From SCN-70-22 sp046327755 (GTDB taxonomy: Bacteria; Gemmatimonadota; Gemmatimonadetes; Gemmatimonadales; Gemmatimonadaceae): a DNA stretch of 64,000 bases. This document shows positions 31,633-39,954 of this stretch, piece by piece. Each line of letters opens with the position of its first letter. Position 1 is the stretch's first letter. Where the stretch lies: positions 922,979 through 986,978 of the forward strand of contig JAXLXW010000001.1 in assembly GCA_046327755.1 (NCBI GenBank), read 5' to 3'. The notes below the pieces were generated by a model. The model searched no databases, had not been told where the DNA came from, and saw only the letters and a program-made list of their open reading frames with translations. The translations under genes were made by a program, and so were the position numbers.

Positions 31633-32748
31633 ATGCCCGCTCTCCTACTCCTGGCGTCGCTGGTCGCCTCCGCCTCGCCGTCACCTGCCCGGCCCGCGGT
31701 GGACTCCGTGCAGTCTCGCCTGCAGCAGCTCGCCGACAGCGTCGTCGCCGCGAGGCCGCGCATGCCCGGGATCATCATTGCGGTGGAACAGCCGGCCACG
31801 GGCAAGCGATGGAGCGTGGCGGCGGGGCTCGCGGATACGGCGCGGCGGGTCAGGCTCACCCCCGACCAGCCGGTCCGTCTGGCGAGCAACACGAAGACCT
31901 ACACTGCAGCCGCGGTGCTGCGGCTCGTGGAGATGGGACGGCTCTCGCTCAGCGATCCGTTGGCCAAACACCTGCCGCCGTCGATCGATTCGCTCCTCCG
32001 CCGGGATGCATACGCGACGGACAGCATCACCATCGAGCAGGTGCTGAATCACCGGGCGGGATTCAATGAACACCCCGCGGTGCCGCGCTATGTGGCGAAA
32101 CTGGCAACCGATCCGAAGCATCACTGGACGCCGCGCGAGCAGCTGCAGTGGCTCGTGGATAGCCTGGCGCCGGTGGGGCCGCCCGGGGCCCAGTTCCGCT
32201 ATTCGGACTCCGGCTACGTGCTGCTGGGGCTCATCGTGGAGCGGTACAGCGGACAGCCACTCGGCCCCGCCGTGCGGTCGCTCGTGCGCTTCGACAGGCT
32301 GGGGCTGCGCCATACGTGGTGGGAAACGTTCGAGCCGGCTCCCCCCGGCGAACCTGACCGGGCACACCAGTATCTCGGCGGGCTCGATGCGTACGGCATC
32401 GACCCCTCCTTCGACTTGTACGGCGGCGGTGGCATCGTGGCGACGATGGGCGACCTCGCGCACTATCTCACCGCGCTGCTGGGCGGACAGGTGTTCGAGA
32501 AGCGCGAAACGCTCGAGACGATGATGCGCCCGCGGAGCCCGGAGATGAACGGGTACGGCATGGGGCTCTTCGGCTCCAGGGCGGGCGGCTTGACCGGGCG
32601 TGGCCACAGCGGCTTCTGGGGAACGACCGCGATGGTGTTCCCCGACGCAGGGGTGACGATCGCGGTCGCCATCACCGAGCAGGGCGAGTTTCGGCAGTCG
32701 AACGCCGTGCTGGGTGCGGTGCTGAAGGTGTTGGGGGGCGATCGGTAG
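31633..32748 (+). CDS. class C beta-lactamase-type serine hydrolase
   Basis: 371 residues from ATG 31633, which opens the signal peptide (MPALLLLASLVASASPSPAR). The frame is open from 31492, but that part does not look coding. The catalytic S-x-x-K is SNTK in PVRLASNTKTYTAAAVLRLV. The second motif is YSD in RYSDSGYVLLG (Y-x-N in true class C enzymes). The third is HSG in GRGHSGFWGTT, a variant of KTG. These proteins are usually D,D-peptidases or esterases rather than lactamases. Exported. Two related genes, at 38557 (fragment) and 44927, lie in the window. Confidence 0.85.
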   Translation: MPALLLLASLVASASPSPARPAVDSVQSRLQQLADSVVAARPRMPGIIIAVEQPATGKRWSVAAGLADTARRVRLTPDQPVRLASNTKTYTAAAVLRLVEMGRLSLSDPLAKHLPPSIDSLLRRDAYATDSITIEQVLNHRAGFNEHPAVPRYVAKLATDPKHHWTPREQLQWLVDSLAPVGPPGAQFRYSDSGYVLLGLIVERYSGQPLGPAVRSLVRFDRLGLRHTWWETFEPAPPGEPDRAHQYLGGLDAYGIDPSFDLYGGGGIVATMGDLAHYLTALLGGQVFEKRETLETMMRPRSPEMNGYGMGLFGSRAGGLTGRGHSGFWGTTAMVFPDAGVTIAVAITEQGEFRQSNAVLGAVLKVLGGDR

Positions 32749-32782
32749 GGAGCCAGATGCACGTCAGCCGCTGCCGCTGCTC

Positions 32783-33958
32783 ATGACGCCTGCTCCCGAA
32801 CGTGATGGCACGCCAGACGGTGACCGCCACCCGGTCACCGCCTGGCGTGCCGCGCTGGCGGGCTTCCGCTTTCATGCAACCGCCGGCGCTCGCGTGGCGC
32901 TGCGCAACACCTACATGGGCGTTGCCGCCGTGCTCTTCTTCGTGATCGTCGGGGCGCCGAGTCCGTTGCGGCTGGTGTACGGGCTGGCGCGAAGCCTGGC
33001 CGCTGCCGGTGACCCGCCGTGGGCCCTGGCCGTGATGGCGCTGCTCGCGGTCGCCCTGTCGCGAGCGGCCGTTCCCCAGCTGACGGCGGGCGAGGGCGGA
33101 TGGATGCGGAGCCTCCCCCTCGGCGCGGTGGGCCAGCGCCGCGCGCTCGTCGTCGCGTTCGTGCTTGCGCAGGCCCCGGTGCTGGGCTGTGCGCTCGCGA
33201 GCGTGATCGCCGTGGCCATCGCGCCGGGAATGAGCCTCTCGGCGGCGAAGCTGTTGGCGATGCCAGCGATCGCGGTCGGCGCGGCGCTGCTCGGATTGCC
33301 CAGGCGCACGCTCCACGTGCGCTGGCACGGACGCGGATGGCTGCCGCAACGCGTGGCGTGGCGCGCCCTCTCGTGGAGAGTCATCCCCTGCACGCTGCCG
33401 GCGGCGATCCCGCTGGCCGGCGCGTGGTTCTTTCGCGCCAACAACGCGTTGACGGCGTCGGAGGCCGTCGACGCGGTGCGACTCTGCGGCGTCGTCGCCG
33501 TGACCCTGGTGCTCGCGGGACTCGCCGATGCGTTGCACCTGCGGCGTCCCGTGTGGGCGTGGGCGCGCTCGCTTCCATGGTCGTCCGCACAGCGCGTCCG
33601 GCACGACGCGGCGACCCTGGTGGCCGCGACCGCTCCCGTGTTGCTCGCCATCGTTATGCTCGACCTCGTGGCGGCGCTGACCGTGCTCGCCGTGATGCCG
33701 CTGCTGGCGCTGACCGCCGCCGGGGCGATACGGCGAGCAGGGGCGCGACGCACCGCCGCCGCCGGCGAAGTGCTCCTGGTCGGCGTCCTCGTGACGACGG
33801 CGCTCGCCCTGTCGCCGTGGTCGGTGGTGGCGCTCGTGGCGGTCACGCCGCTCGTGCAACGACTCGCCGTTCACCGGGAGCGGCGGGCGTCCCCGTCGCG
33901 GTGGATGGAGTTGCATCACCGCGTGGAGGGCGACAGCGCCTTCCTGGGGACGGCATGA
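32783..33958 (+). CDS. ABC transporter permease-like membrane protein
   Basis: 391 residues with about ten hydrophobic segments (VALRNTYMGVAAVLFFVIVG, ALAVMALLAVALSRAAV, APVLGCALASVIAVAIAPGM, VRLCGVVAVTLVLAGLADAL, VVALVAVTPLVQ). No signal cleavage. The stop TGA overlaps the ATG of the following ATPase gene (ATGA at 33955), so the two are translationally coupled and form an export system of two genes. Substrate unknown. Confidence 0.8.
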   Translation: MTPAPERDGTPDGDRHPVTAWRAALAGFRFHATAGARVALRNTYMGVAAVLFFVIVGAPSPLRLVYGLARSLAAAGDPPWALAVMALLAVALSRAAVPQLTAGEGGWMRSLPLGAVGQRRALVVAFVLAQAPVLGCALASVIAVAIAPGMSLSAAKLLAMPAIAVGAALLGLPRRTLHVRWHGRGWLPQRVAWRALSWRVIPCTLPAAIPLAGAWFFRANNALTASEAVDAVRLCGVVAVTLVLAGLADALHLRRPVWAWARSLPWSSAQRVRHDAATLVAATAPVLLAIVMLDLVAALTVLAVMPLLALTAAGAIRRAGARRTAAAGEVLLVGVLVTTALALSPWSVVALVAVTPLVQRLAVHRERRASPSRWMELHHRVEGDSAFLGTA

Positions 33959-34650
33959 TCCGCTACGACCGCGCCGCGCTCGACTATGGGCCCGGCCGTC
34001 CGGCGCTCGCGGCGACGACGCTGTCGATCGACGCAGGATTGACGCTCCTGCTGGGACCGAACGGGGCCGGCAAGAGTTCGTTGATCAAGCTCGCGGCCGG
34101 CGTGGAGCGTCCACGGGCCGGGCGCGTGCTGGTGGATGGGGTGGACCTCTGGGTGGACGACGTCAGGGCGCGGCAGCAGCTGGCGTATGTCCCCGAGCAT
34201 CCCGACGTGACCCCGTATGCCTCGGTCGCCGAGGTCCTGGGGTTGGTGTGCCGACTCCGGGGCGCGTCGCCCGAGGCCCAGGACGCCGCGCTGGCGCGCG
34301 TCGGACTCACCGGGCATGCCGACCGCACGATCCGCGAGCTGTCCATGGGGCAGCGACGACGCGTGATGCTGGCCACGGCCCTGATCGGCCGTCCGGCCCA
34401 TGTGCTGCTCGACGAGCCGCTCGAGACGATGGACCGCGCGATGCAGGAGTGGATCACGGCGTGGGTCGCGCAGCTGGTCGCGGAGGGGGGGACGATCCTC
34501 ATCGCCACGCACCAGGTCGAACCATTCGTCGACATGGCGACGCATGCGGTGGCCGTCCTCGATGGCCAGGTCACCGTGCAGTGCGCGCTGCCTAACGATC
34601 CAGACGAGCGTCTTGCGTACGTGCGCCGGCTGGCACGCGAGGGACGCTGA
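33955..34650 (+). CDS. ABC transporter ATP-binding protein
   Basis: 231 residues. Walker A GPNGAGKSS at about 37-45, signature LSMGQRR near 127, Walker B HVLLDEPLE near 147, H-loop ATHQ near 182. Begins MIRYDRAALDYGPGRPALAA. Closest in layout to the ATPases of ABC-2 type exporters. It starts inside the stop of the permease gene, so it powers that protein. It contains GCCTAACG at 34590-34597 near its C-terminus. Confidence 0.92.
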   Translation: MIRYDRAALDYGPGRPALAATTLSIDAGLTLLLGPNGAGKSSLIKLAAGVERPRAGRVLVDGVDLWVDDVRARQQLAYVPEHPDVTPYASVAEVLGLVCRLRGASPEAQDAALARVGLTGHADRTIRELSMGQRRRVMLATALIGRPAHVLLDEPLETMDRAMQEWITAWVAQLVAEGGTILIATHQVEPFVDMATHAVAVLDGQVTVQCALPNDPDERLAYVRRLAREGR

Positions 34651-34781
34651 CGTCCAGGCACAAGTCGATGCGTGGCTCGAAGTGCGCGTCTATCGCATTC
34701 GTCGCGAGTGACAGATCCGCCGCGTCAACCGTGCGCTTGCATCAGCGGCGGCCGAACTTCGACATCCTGGCGCCTGCCACG
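34651..34781. other. intergenic, nothing seen
   Basis: 130 bp between convergent genes; no gene or clear terminator. Confidence 0.4.
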
Positions 34782-35177
34782 CTACAGCTTCAGGCGCACG
34801 AGTCGCTCTCGCATCCACGTGGCCAGCGCGACCTCGGTGAGTGATCCGGCGGCCAGCGCCGTCATCACCTGGACGACCTCCGTTTCGGTCGCGTCGAGGT
34901 CCTTTCCGTTCAGGCCCAGGAAGATCATTGCCGCGAGGAAGGCGGCCCGCTTGTTGCCGTCATTGAACGGATGCGCCCTCGCGAGCCCGAATGCATACGC
35001 GGCGGCCAATGTTGCGAGGTCCGAGTCCGGCTCGTAGTGGTGCTTCTGCTGCGGGCGCGAGAGGGCGGCCTCCAGCGCATGCTCGTCCCGAATGCCTGGA
35101 AGCCCGCCGTGCTCGCGCAGCTGATCAAGGTGCGCGGCGTCCAGCACGAGCCGCGGCACCCAGCGAGGCGTCGCCAT
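34782..35177 (-). CDS. doc: Doc-like Fic/DOC toxin
   Basis: 131 residues: MATPRWVPRLVLDAAHLDQL, HGGLPGIRDEHALEAALSRP, LATLAAAYAFGLARAHPFND then GNKRAAFLAAMIFLGLNGKD. The Fic core HPFNDGNKR (about 73-81) is complete, with the catalytic His. Doc toxins phosphorylate elongation factor Tu and stop translation. It lies 3 bp after the antitoxin stop, antitoxin first, as in phd-doc operons, but the partner is AbrB-like instead of Phd. Confidence 0.9.
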   Translation of the reverse strand: MATPRWVPRLVLDAAHLDQLREHGGLPGIRDEHALEAALSRPQQKHHYEPDSDLATLAAAYAFGLARAHPFNDGNKRAAFLAAMIFLGLNGKDLDATETEVVQVMTALAAGSLTEVALATWMRERLVRLKL

Positions 35178-35180
35178 CCG

Positions 35181-35408
35181 CTACTTCGCGAGCTCGCGAA
35201 GCGCGTTCCGGAACTTCTTCGCCGCGTGCGCCGCCACCGCGAGACCCGCCTCGACGTTCGGATCGTAAGGCGTCAGCAGAATACCCCGGTCCGTCTCCAC
35301 GGCCAGCACGCGGTCCCCTGCCTCCAAATGCAGGCGCTCGGCCATATCCTTCGGGATCGTGGCGCCGATCGAGCCGCCGACCTGGCGCAGCGTGAGTTCA
35401 CGAACCAT
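35181..35408 (-). CDS. AbrB/MazE-fold antitoxin
   Basis: 75 residues: MVRELTLRQVGGSIGATIPK, DMAERLHLEAGDRVLAVETD, RGILLTPYDPNVEAGLAVAA. The first 48 residues form the SpoVT-AbrB swapped-hairpin DNA-binding domain (GSIGATIPK), and the C-terminal helix (AAHAAKKFRNALRELAK) is the toxin-binding part. It neutralises Doc and represses the operon through the repeats upstream. Confidence 0.9.
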   Translation of the reverse strand: MVRELTLRQVGGSIGATIPKDMAERLHLEAGDRVLAVETDRGILLTPYDPNVEAGLAVAAHAAKKFRNALRELAK

Positions 35409-35418
35409 TGCAGTCTCC

Positions 35419-35458
35419 GTAGCACGGGTATGCTACAAATGTAGCACTCTGGTGCTAC
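35419..35458. promoter_or_regulatory. alternating GTAGCA/TGCTAC operator of the AbrB-Doc pair
   Basis: Four hexamers alternate in orientation: GTAGCA at 35419-35424, TGCTAC at 35431-35436, GTAGCA at 35441-35446 and TGCTAC at 35453-35458. Each neighbouring pair is an inverted repeat with 4-6 bp between arms. The block starts 11 bp upstream of the antitoxin ATG. This is the expected shape of a cooperative autoregulatory operator. Confidence 0.75.
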
Positions 35459-35584
35459 CGCACAACGGTGCGTCCGTCGTAACCCAGCGTGCGACCGGGT
35501 AGTGCACGGGGGCGCGCGAGCGGCGCCGGCGCCGGCGCCGGCGAGGGAGTAGTCGCCCCCGCTTCACGCACATACACTCCCCCC

Positions 35585-35676
35585 ATGGGCCTCCTCACCT
35601 TCAGCATCAACATCACGCTCCGCCGCCACGTGGATGCACTACCGGCGCGACGCCTGAATCCGATCGTCACCGGGTG
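35585..35676 (+). pseudogene. N-terminal fragment of a DHFR/RibD-like gene
   Basis: ATG 35585 reads MGLLTFSINITL, closely matching the first 12 residues of the intact gene at 41353 (MGLLTFSLNLTL). After that the sequence diverges (RRHVDALPARRLNPIVTG) to a stop at 35674-35676. Only the start of the gene is left, probably after a deletion that joined it to the next gene. Confidence 0.65.
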
Positions 35677-36288
35677 ATCACTCCATCGGCCGGCATGGTG
35701 TACCTGCACGAGCTCGTCCTCCCCGGGGAACGCTCCGGGGGGAAGCATCTCTGCGTCTGCCTGTCGCGCGCCGAATACGCCGGCGAACACGGGCTGGCCG
35801 TCCTGGCCAGCCTACGACGGGTGCGGGCGAGTTGGTGGCGGCCGCTGGTGGATCGGGTGGACTTCGCGCCGAGCGCGGGGTTCGATGCGCTCGACCAGGC
35901 GCGCGCGGTCGACGTCTCCCACCTGATGTCGGTCCCCGTCTCCGCGCTGACCACCCTCGCGGGACGTGTCTCGGCGCGAGTCATCAACGACGCGATGCAG
36001 GTGATCCCCGCGCTCTTTCAGTTCCGCGGTCCGTGGGAGGTGCGCGGCGCGGTGCACCGCATCGTTGGTTGGCCCGACGGCACGGACGCTGTGCTGGTCC
36101 TCAACGATGCGGCGCTCGACAACCCCGATGTGCGGCACTACCTGGTCGTGCCGTACGAAGAGGGCGAGTGGCGCCCCGAGCTCGTGCTCATCAACGCCGA
36201 CGATCTCGGGGACGAGGTGCGCGTGCTGAGCGACTACGAGCAGCAGCTGTTGAGCGGCGAGCTGCGGAGCATCTTTCCGCTGGGCTGA
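35674..36288 (+). CDS. hypothetical cytoplasmic protein
   Basis: 204 residues from GTG 35674; ATG 35695 (MVYLHELVLPGERSGGKHLC) is the alternative. HLCVCLSRAEYAGEHGLAVL, RVRASWWRPLVDRVDFAPSA, ALFQFRGPWEVRGAVHRIVG, HYLVVPYEEGEWRPELVLIN. No signal, no membrane helix. Family not recognised. The reading frame is intact and has the codon use of its neighbours. Confidence 0.65.
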   Translation: MITPSAGMVYLHELVLPGERSGGKHLCVCLSRAEYAGEHGLAVLASLRRVRASWWRPLVDRVDFAPSAGFDALDQARAVDVSHLMSVPVSALTTLAGRVSARVINDAMQVIPALFQFRGPWEVRGAVHRIVGWPDGTDAVLVLNDAALDNPDVRHYLVVPYEEGEWRPELVLINADDLGDEVRVLSDYEQQLLSGELRSIFPLG

Positions 36289-36321
36289 AAGGGGGCGGGC
36301 GACCGGGCCAGACCATGCGCC

Positions 36322-37425
36322 TCACCCCCGCCGCGCCTTCCACAAGGCGAGCACCTCGCGCTCCCGCTCCGGCGTGATCCAGCGGAAGTTGGGTTGCTGC
36401 CCTGCGGGGAGTTGCGCGAGGCGGTTGGGCCAGTCGGCGAGCGTGTCCCGCAGCGTCTCAGGGATCGGCCTGAAGGTCAGTCCTGCCGCGATCGCCTTTC
36501 GGTTGTCGATCTGCAGGTGGTGCTCGTTGTCGCCTTCCGGGATCATCCACGGAATGGCGTACGTCATCTTCTGCTCGCGCAGGAAGTCGAGATCGTCGAC
36601 CCAGACGGGGGTCGCGTCGGGGCGCAGCGTCGCGCGCGCCACGTCGATGAACTCTCCCCAGCTCAGCCGGCGCGCCGGCCCCGTGCAGTTGTACGTCCCG
36701 CCGCGCTTCTCCTCGACCATCTTCACCATGAAGGCGACCAGGTCGCGCACGTCGACGAACTGCGACGGATGCTCGCGGCGCCCCGGGACCAGGATCTCGC
36801 CACCGCGCGCGAAGCGCTGCGGCCAGTAGCTGAAGCGGTCGGTGGTGTCGCCCGGGCCCACGATGTACCCCGGGCGGATGACGATGCCGCGATCGCCGAA
36901 CGCCTCACGCACCACGACCTCCGACTGCGCCTTGCGGATGCCGTACTCGGTGGAGTTGGCCGGTTCGGTGATGACGGGCGCGGTCTCGTCGTTCCGCGGC
37001 GATCGATACGGAAGGAAGACGCCGGTCGATGAGACGAAGAGATAGAGCCCCGACTCCTTGAGGAGGGCGGTGGACTGCCGCACCCAGCGCGGGTCGGTCG
37101 CCGAGTCGTCGAAGACCGCGTCCCAGCGGCGCCCCTCGAGGGCGCGCAGGTTCCCCTGGGGGATGGTGTCGTTGATCATGCGATCGCCGACTAAGCGCTC
37201 GATGCCGGGGGGGAGGTCGGCGTCGCGACGGCCGCGGGTGAAGATCGTGACCTGGTGCCCGCGGGCGATCAGTTCCCGCACGATGTGCGGGCCGATGAAG
37301 CCGGTGCCGCCCAGCACGAGGACGCGCATCGGCGCGGGCGTGCGGCCGCGCGTGAGGGCGTGGGCGGCGCGACCGGACGCCAGGAGGGCGCCGGTGGTGG
37401 CGAGGAAGGTGCGGCGGGAGACCAT
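36322..37425 (-). CDS. Tat-exported NAD-dependent epimerase/dehydratase
   Basis: 367 residues from ATG 37425; a start at 37545 would mask the signal. Twin-arginine signal SRRTFLATTGALLASGRAA. The Rossmann fold begins MRVLVLGGTGFIGPHIVREL (GGTGFIG nucleotide loop at about 40-46). LYLFVSSTGVFLPY and STEYGIRKAQSEVV give the S/T-YxxxK site in modified form (Y-G-I-R-K), and GIVIRPGYIVGPGDTTDRFS is the family's substrate loop. Extended SDR type. An exported sugar-nucleotide-type or isoflavone-reductase-like enzyme acting in the periplasm; substrate unknown. Confidence 0.85.
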   Translation of the reverse strand: MVSRRTFLATTGALLASGRAAHALTRGRTPAPMRVLVLGGTGFIGPHIVRELIARGHQVTIFTRGRRDADLPPGIERLVGDRMINDTIPQGNLRALEGRRWDAVFDDSATDPRWVRQSTALLKESGLYLFVSSTGVFLPYRSPRNDETAPVITEPANSTEYGIRKAQSEVVVREAFGDRGIVIRPGYIVGPGDTTDRFSYWPQRFARGGEILVPGRREHPSQFVDVRDLVAFMVKMVEEKRGGTYNCTGPARRLSWGEFIDVARATLRPDATPVWVDDLDFLREQKMTYAIPWMIPEGDNEHHLQIDNRKAIAAGLTFRPIPETLRDTLADWPNRLAQLPAGQQPNFRWITPEREREVLALWKARRG

Positions 37426-37607
37426 TGGCGGCTGGGAGAGGGGTCGGGGAGAAGTTACCGCGGGGACCGGCGATGTCGACTCGCTGTAGATTCGCCGCCA
37501 TGCCCCGATCCCTTTGACCCCGCGCGCGTACGCGCTCACCTTCACCCGCTCATCCTCCGCTCCCGGCCCACACTTCCTGGCGTGCCTGGGAAGGAGTGCA
37601 GGTCAGC

Positions 37608-38099
37608 ATGCTGCCTTTTCACACAGAGTTCAGGAGCCAACACGTGGCTGGCGAGAAGCAGGACACCAATTGGCCGCTGCCGAAGTTCTCCTTCGAGGTC
37701 GACATCACCGACGTCGGCACCAAGCTCTCGTTCCAGGAGGTGTCGGGACTCGATACCGAGATGCAAGTGATCGAGTACCGTGCAGCCAACACCCCTCGCT
37801 TCTCCTCGATCAAGATGCCGGGTGTGGTGAAGTTCGGGAACGTGACCCTCAAGAAGGGAGTCTTCGCCAAGGACCAGAAGTTCTTCGACTGGCAGAAGCA
37901 CATCGCCATGAACACGAGCAAGCGGAGCACGGTCACCATCACGCTGCTCGATGAATCGGGGAGCCCCGCCATGATCTGGACGTTGCAGAACGCGTGGCCC
38001 ACCAAGATCACGGGCACCGATCTCAAGGCCGACAGGAACGAGGTGGCCGTGGAGTCCATCGAGCTGGCCCACGAAGGCATCACGATCACCTCCCCCTGA
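37608..38099 (+). CDS. phage tail tube/Hcp-like protein (gp19 family)
   Basis: 164 residues from ATG 37608, behind AAGGAG. GTG 37644 gives the length usual in the family. PLPKFSFEVDITDVGTKLSF, QEVSGLDTEMQVIEYRAANT, SIKMPGVVKFGNVTLKKGVF, and the ending VAVESIELAHEGITI are the tail-tube pattern of T4 gp19-like proteins found in contractile injection systems. Here it stands alone with no sheath, baseplate or spike gene within reach. It could be a relic of, or a scattered part of, such a system, or an adapted secreted protein. Confidence 0.8.
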   Translation: MLPFHTEFRSQHVAGEKQDTNWPLPKFSFEVDITDVGTKLSFQEVSGLDTEMQVIEYRAANTPRFSSIKMPGVVKFGNVTLKKGVFAKDQKFFDWQKHIAMNTSKRSTVTITLLDESGSPAMIWTLQNAWPTKITGTDLKADRNEVAVESIELAHEGITITSP

Positions 38100-38217
38100 G
38101 ACTCCTCGAGCGTACTTCCCCGCATTGGCGCACGTCGACATCGTCGCGCCTCGCCTTCGCCGCCGAGCGTGATCTGGACTCGACTCGACAACCGCTCGCC
38201 CCCCAACCAGGAGAAAC

Positions 38218-38430
38218 ATGTCATCCGACGAAAAGGTCAAGGGTCCGGCTTCGTACTTCCCGTCGATCGAGAAGAAGTACGGGCAGCCGATTGATCACTG
38301 GATGCGCGTGCTTGCGGCCGCCGGGGGGTTGAAGCACATGGAACTGGTTGCACTGCTCAAGTCAGAGCACGCCATGGGGCACGGACACGCCAACGCGCTG
38401 GTGGCCTGGTACCTGGCCAAGGCTCGTTAG
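38218..38430 (+). CDS. DUF4287-domain protein
   Basis: 70 residues: SYFPSIEKKYGQPIDHWMRV, GLKHMELVALLKSEHAMGHG, HANALVAWYLAKAR. The single DUF4287 domain is complete. Ribosome site AGGAG seven bases before ATG. Often paired with a DUF5655 domain; here alone. Function unknown. The stop TAG lies in a CGTTAG context. Confidence 0.85.
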   Translation: MSSDEKVKGPASYFPSIEKKYGQPIDHWMRVLAAAGGLKHMELVALLKSEHAMGHGHANALVAWYLAKAR

Positions 38431-38522
38431 CCTTAGGCGGCATCTGGCCCGCAAGGGCTGCGCGGCCTGGCAAGCCGTTGTATCGCCCCCCCGGACAGCG
38501 GCAGGAAGACTCCGCGTTAGGC
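38431..38522 (+). other. probable fossil attC
   Basis: 92 bp that end in GCGTTAGGC (core 38516-38522) just before a truncated gene. The 5' core is not clear. Weak by itself, but it belongs to a series with 39280 and 39931. Confidence 0.4.
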
Positions 38523-38556
38523 GGTCCTCCCATCCCACCGCGCCTCCCCAGCCTTT

Positions 38557-39180
38557 GTGCAGGCGGGGCGACAGGACTCGGTCTTCCGCCCGATGGGCAT
38601 GCAGCGCGCGACGTACGAGTATCTCGGGGCGCTCGACAACGTGTCCCGCTCGTTTGATGCGCGCGGCGCCCTCGTCCCGACCTACCGGTATGCAGCAGCC
38701 GGTGCGACGGGGCTGTCGGCGTCGGCGCTCGACCTGGTGGCCTTCGTGCAGGCGCAGCTGCGGAGCGCCGATGCCGCCGCGGGATTCGGCGCACCGCTTC
38801 ATCGGGAGACGCTCGACCGCATGCGGCAGCCAAACGCCCGCAAGCTCGGGCTCGACATCTGGGGGCTTGGCGTGGCGCTCTACGCCCCGACCGCGAGCGG
38901 CGCCTACGTCTACGGCCACGATGGCTCGAACGCCCCGGCCATCAACACATCGATGCGGATCAACCCGGACAACGGCGACGCCGTGATCGTGCTGGTCACC
39001 GGGAACCCGACGTTGGCCTCGACGATCGGCGGCGAGTGGACGCTCTGGCAAACGGGGGTCGTCGACTTCCTCTCGATCGATCGTGCGGTGCGCTCGGCGC
39101 TCGTGCCGTGGCTCCTCGGGCTCGCCGGCATGGCGGCGCTGTGGGGGTGGCGGTGGATGCGGCGGTTGCGCGCGCGCTGA
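38557..39180 (+). pseudogene. 3' fragment of a serine hydrolase with membrane tail
   Basis: The frame begins with sequence that belongs to the middle of a beta-lactamase-like protein: DSVFRPMGMQRATYEYLGAL, then TYRYAAAGATGLSASALDLV, GLGVALYAPTASGAYVYGHD, GSNAPAINTSMRINPDNGDA and a C-terminal membrane segment ALVPWLLGLAGMAALWGW. The catalytic S-x-x-K and Y-x-N parts are absent because the 5' end is missing at the junction near 38530. YGHDG would be the third motif. Not active. Confidence 0.75.
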
Positions 39181-39287
39181 TCGGGCGTTGGGCCCCGGCG
39201 GCGGCATGAGGGGCTGATGCCATTGCTCGCGCTGCCCGCTGGCGGCATCCTTCAGTGTGCAGCCGCACCTGGACGCCAGCGTTAGGC
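39181..39287 (+). other. probable fossil attC
   Basis: Ends GTGCAGCCGCACCTGGACGCC then AGCGTTAGGC (core 39281-39287). The 3' half resembles the CGCAGCTCAACCTGG arm of intact sites; the 5' core is lost. Confidence 0.5.
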
Positions 39288-39314
39288 GCCTTCCCCATTC
39301 CCCCCGCGCTTCCC

Positions 39315-39830
39315 ATGTCCATCCTCCTGCGCGTCCTCGCGGTCGTCGCGCTCCTGACGCGCTCCGTTCAGGCGCAGACACTGGCTCCCGACACGCTCCT
39401 CCCGCGATTGGAGGGGCGCTGGGTGCTGCGCGGGACGATCGCGCGCCAGCCGACGGTCCACGACGTCACCTTCACCTGGCTGCTCGGACGCGAATACCTG
39501 CAGATGCACGAAGTGTCACGCGAGCGGAGTGCGACAGGGGCGCCGGCGTACGAAGCCGTGGTCCTCTTCACCCGCGACCCCAAGACGGGGGCCTATGCCT
39601 GCCTGTGGTTGGACAACACGGGGGTGAGTGCGTTCGAGGATGCCGGCATCGGGCGCGGCATGGCCGCGGGGGACTCGATCCCGTTCCTGTTCCGGTACTC
39701 CGCGACGACCGGGTTCCATACGACGTTTGTGTACGATCGCGCGCACGACAGCTGGCAGTGGCACATGGACAACGACAGCGCGGGGGTCCGACGGCCGTTT
39801 GCGCGGGTGAGCTTGACACGAGCCCGCTGA
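39315..39830 (+). CDS. secreted lipocalin-like (DUF1579-type) protein
   Basis: 171 residues from ATG 39315. Signal MSILLRVLAVVALLTRSVQA. The mature part is one beta-rich domain: LLPRLEGRWVLRGTIARQPT, FTWLLGREYLQMHEVSRERS, AYEAVVLFTRDPKTGAYACL, FRYSATTGFHTTFVYDRAHD, SWQWHMDNDS. The GxW start and the eight-strand rhythm point to a lipocalin/DUF1579 fold. It follows a fossil cassette core by 28 bp. Ligand unknown. Confidence 0.7.
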   Translation: MSILLRVLAVVALLTRSVQAQTLAPDTLLPRLEGRWVLRGTIARQPTVHDVTFTWLLGREYLQMHEVSRERSATGAPAYEAVVLFTRDPKTGAYACLWLDNTGVSAFEDAGIGRGMAAGDSIPFLFRYSATTGFHTTFVYDRAHDSWQWHMDNDSAGVRRPFARVSLTRAR

Positions 39831-39839
39831 GCGCGCGAT

Positions 39840-39938
39840 GGTGAGCATCGGCGGCGCGCGGGACGCGTCGACCTTGCTCGCTGCGTGTCCAGTCCGCGTC
39901 GATTGACGCGCGGCCGTGACAGCAGGCTTGCGTTAGGC
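39840..39938 (+). other. probable fossil attC
   Basis: 99 bp ending CGGCCGTGACAGCAGGCTTG then CGTTAGGC (core 39932-39938). Compared with intact sites, CGGCCG-CAGCTCAACCTTG-CGTTAGGC is still recognisable, and TTGCTCGCTGCG matches the usual loop. The R'' core is gone. Confidence 0.6.
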
Positions 39939-39954
39939 TTCGCGGGGGGACTAC

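Noticed and set aside
32783..34650. cassette origin for the ABC exporter pair
   Set aside because: GCCTAACG at 34590 lies within the ATPase gene, the pair is a coupled operon, and no attC arms flank it.
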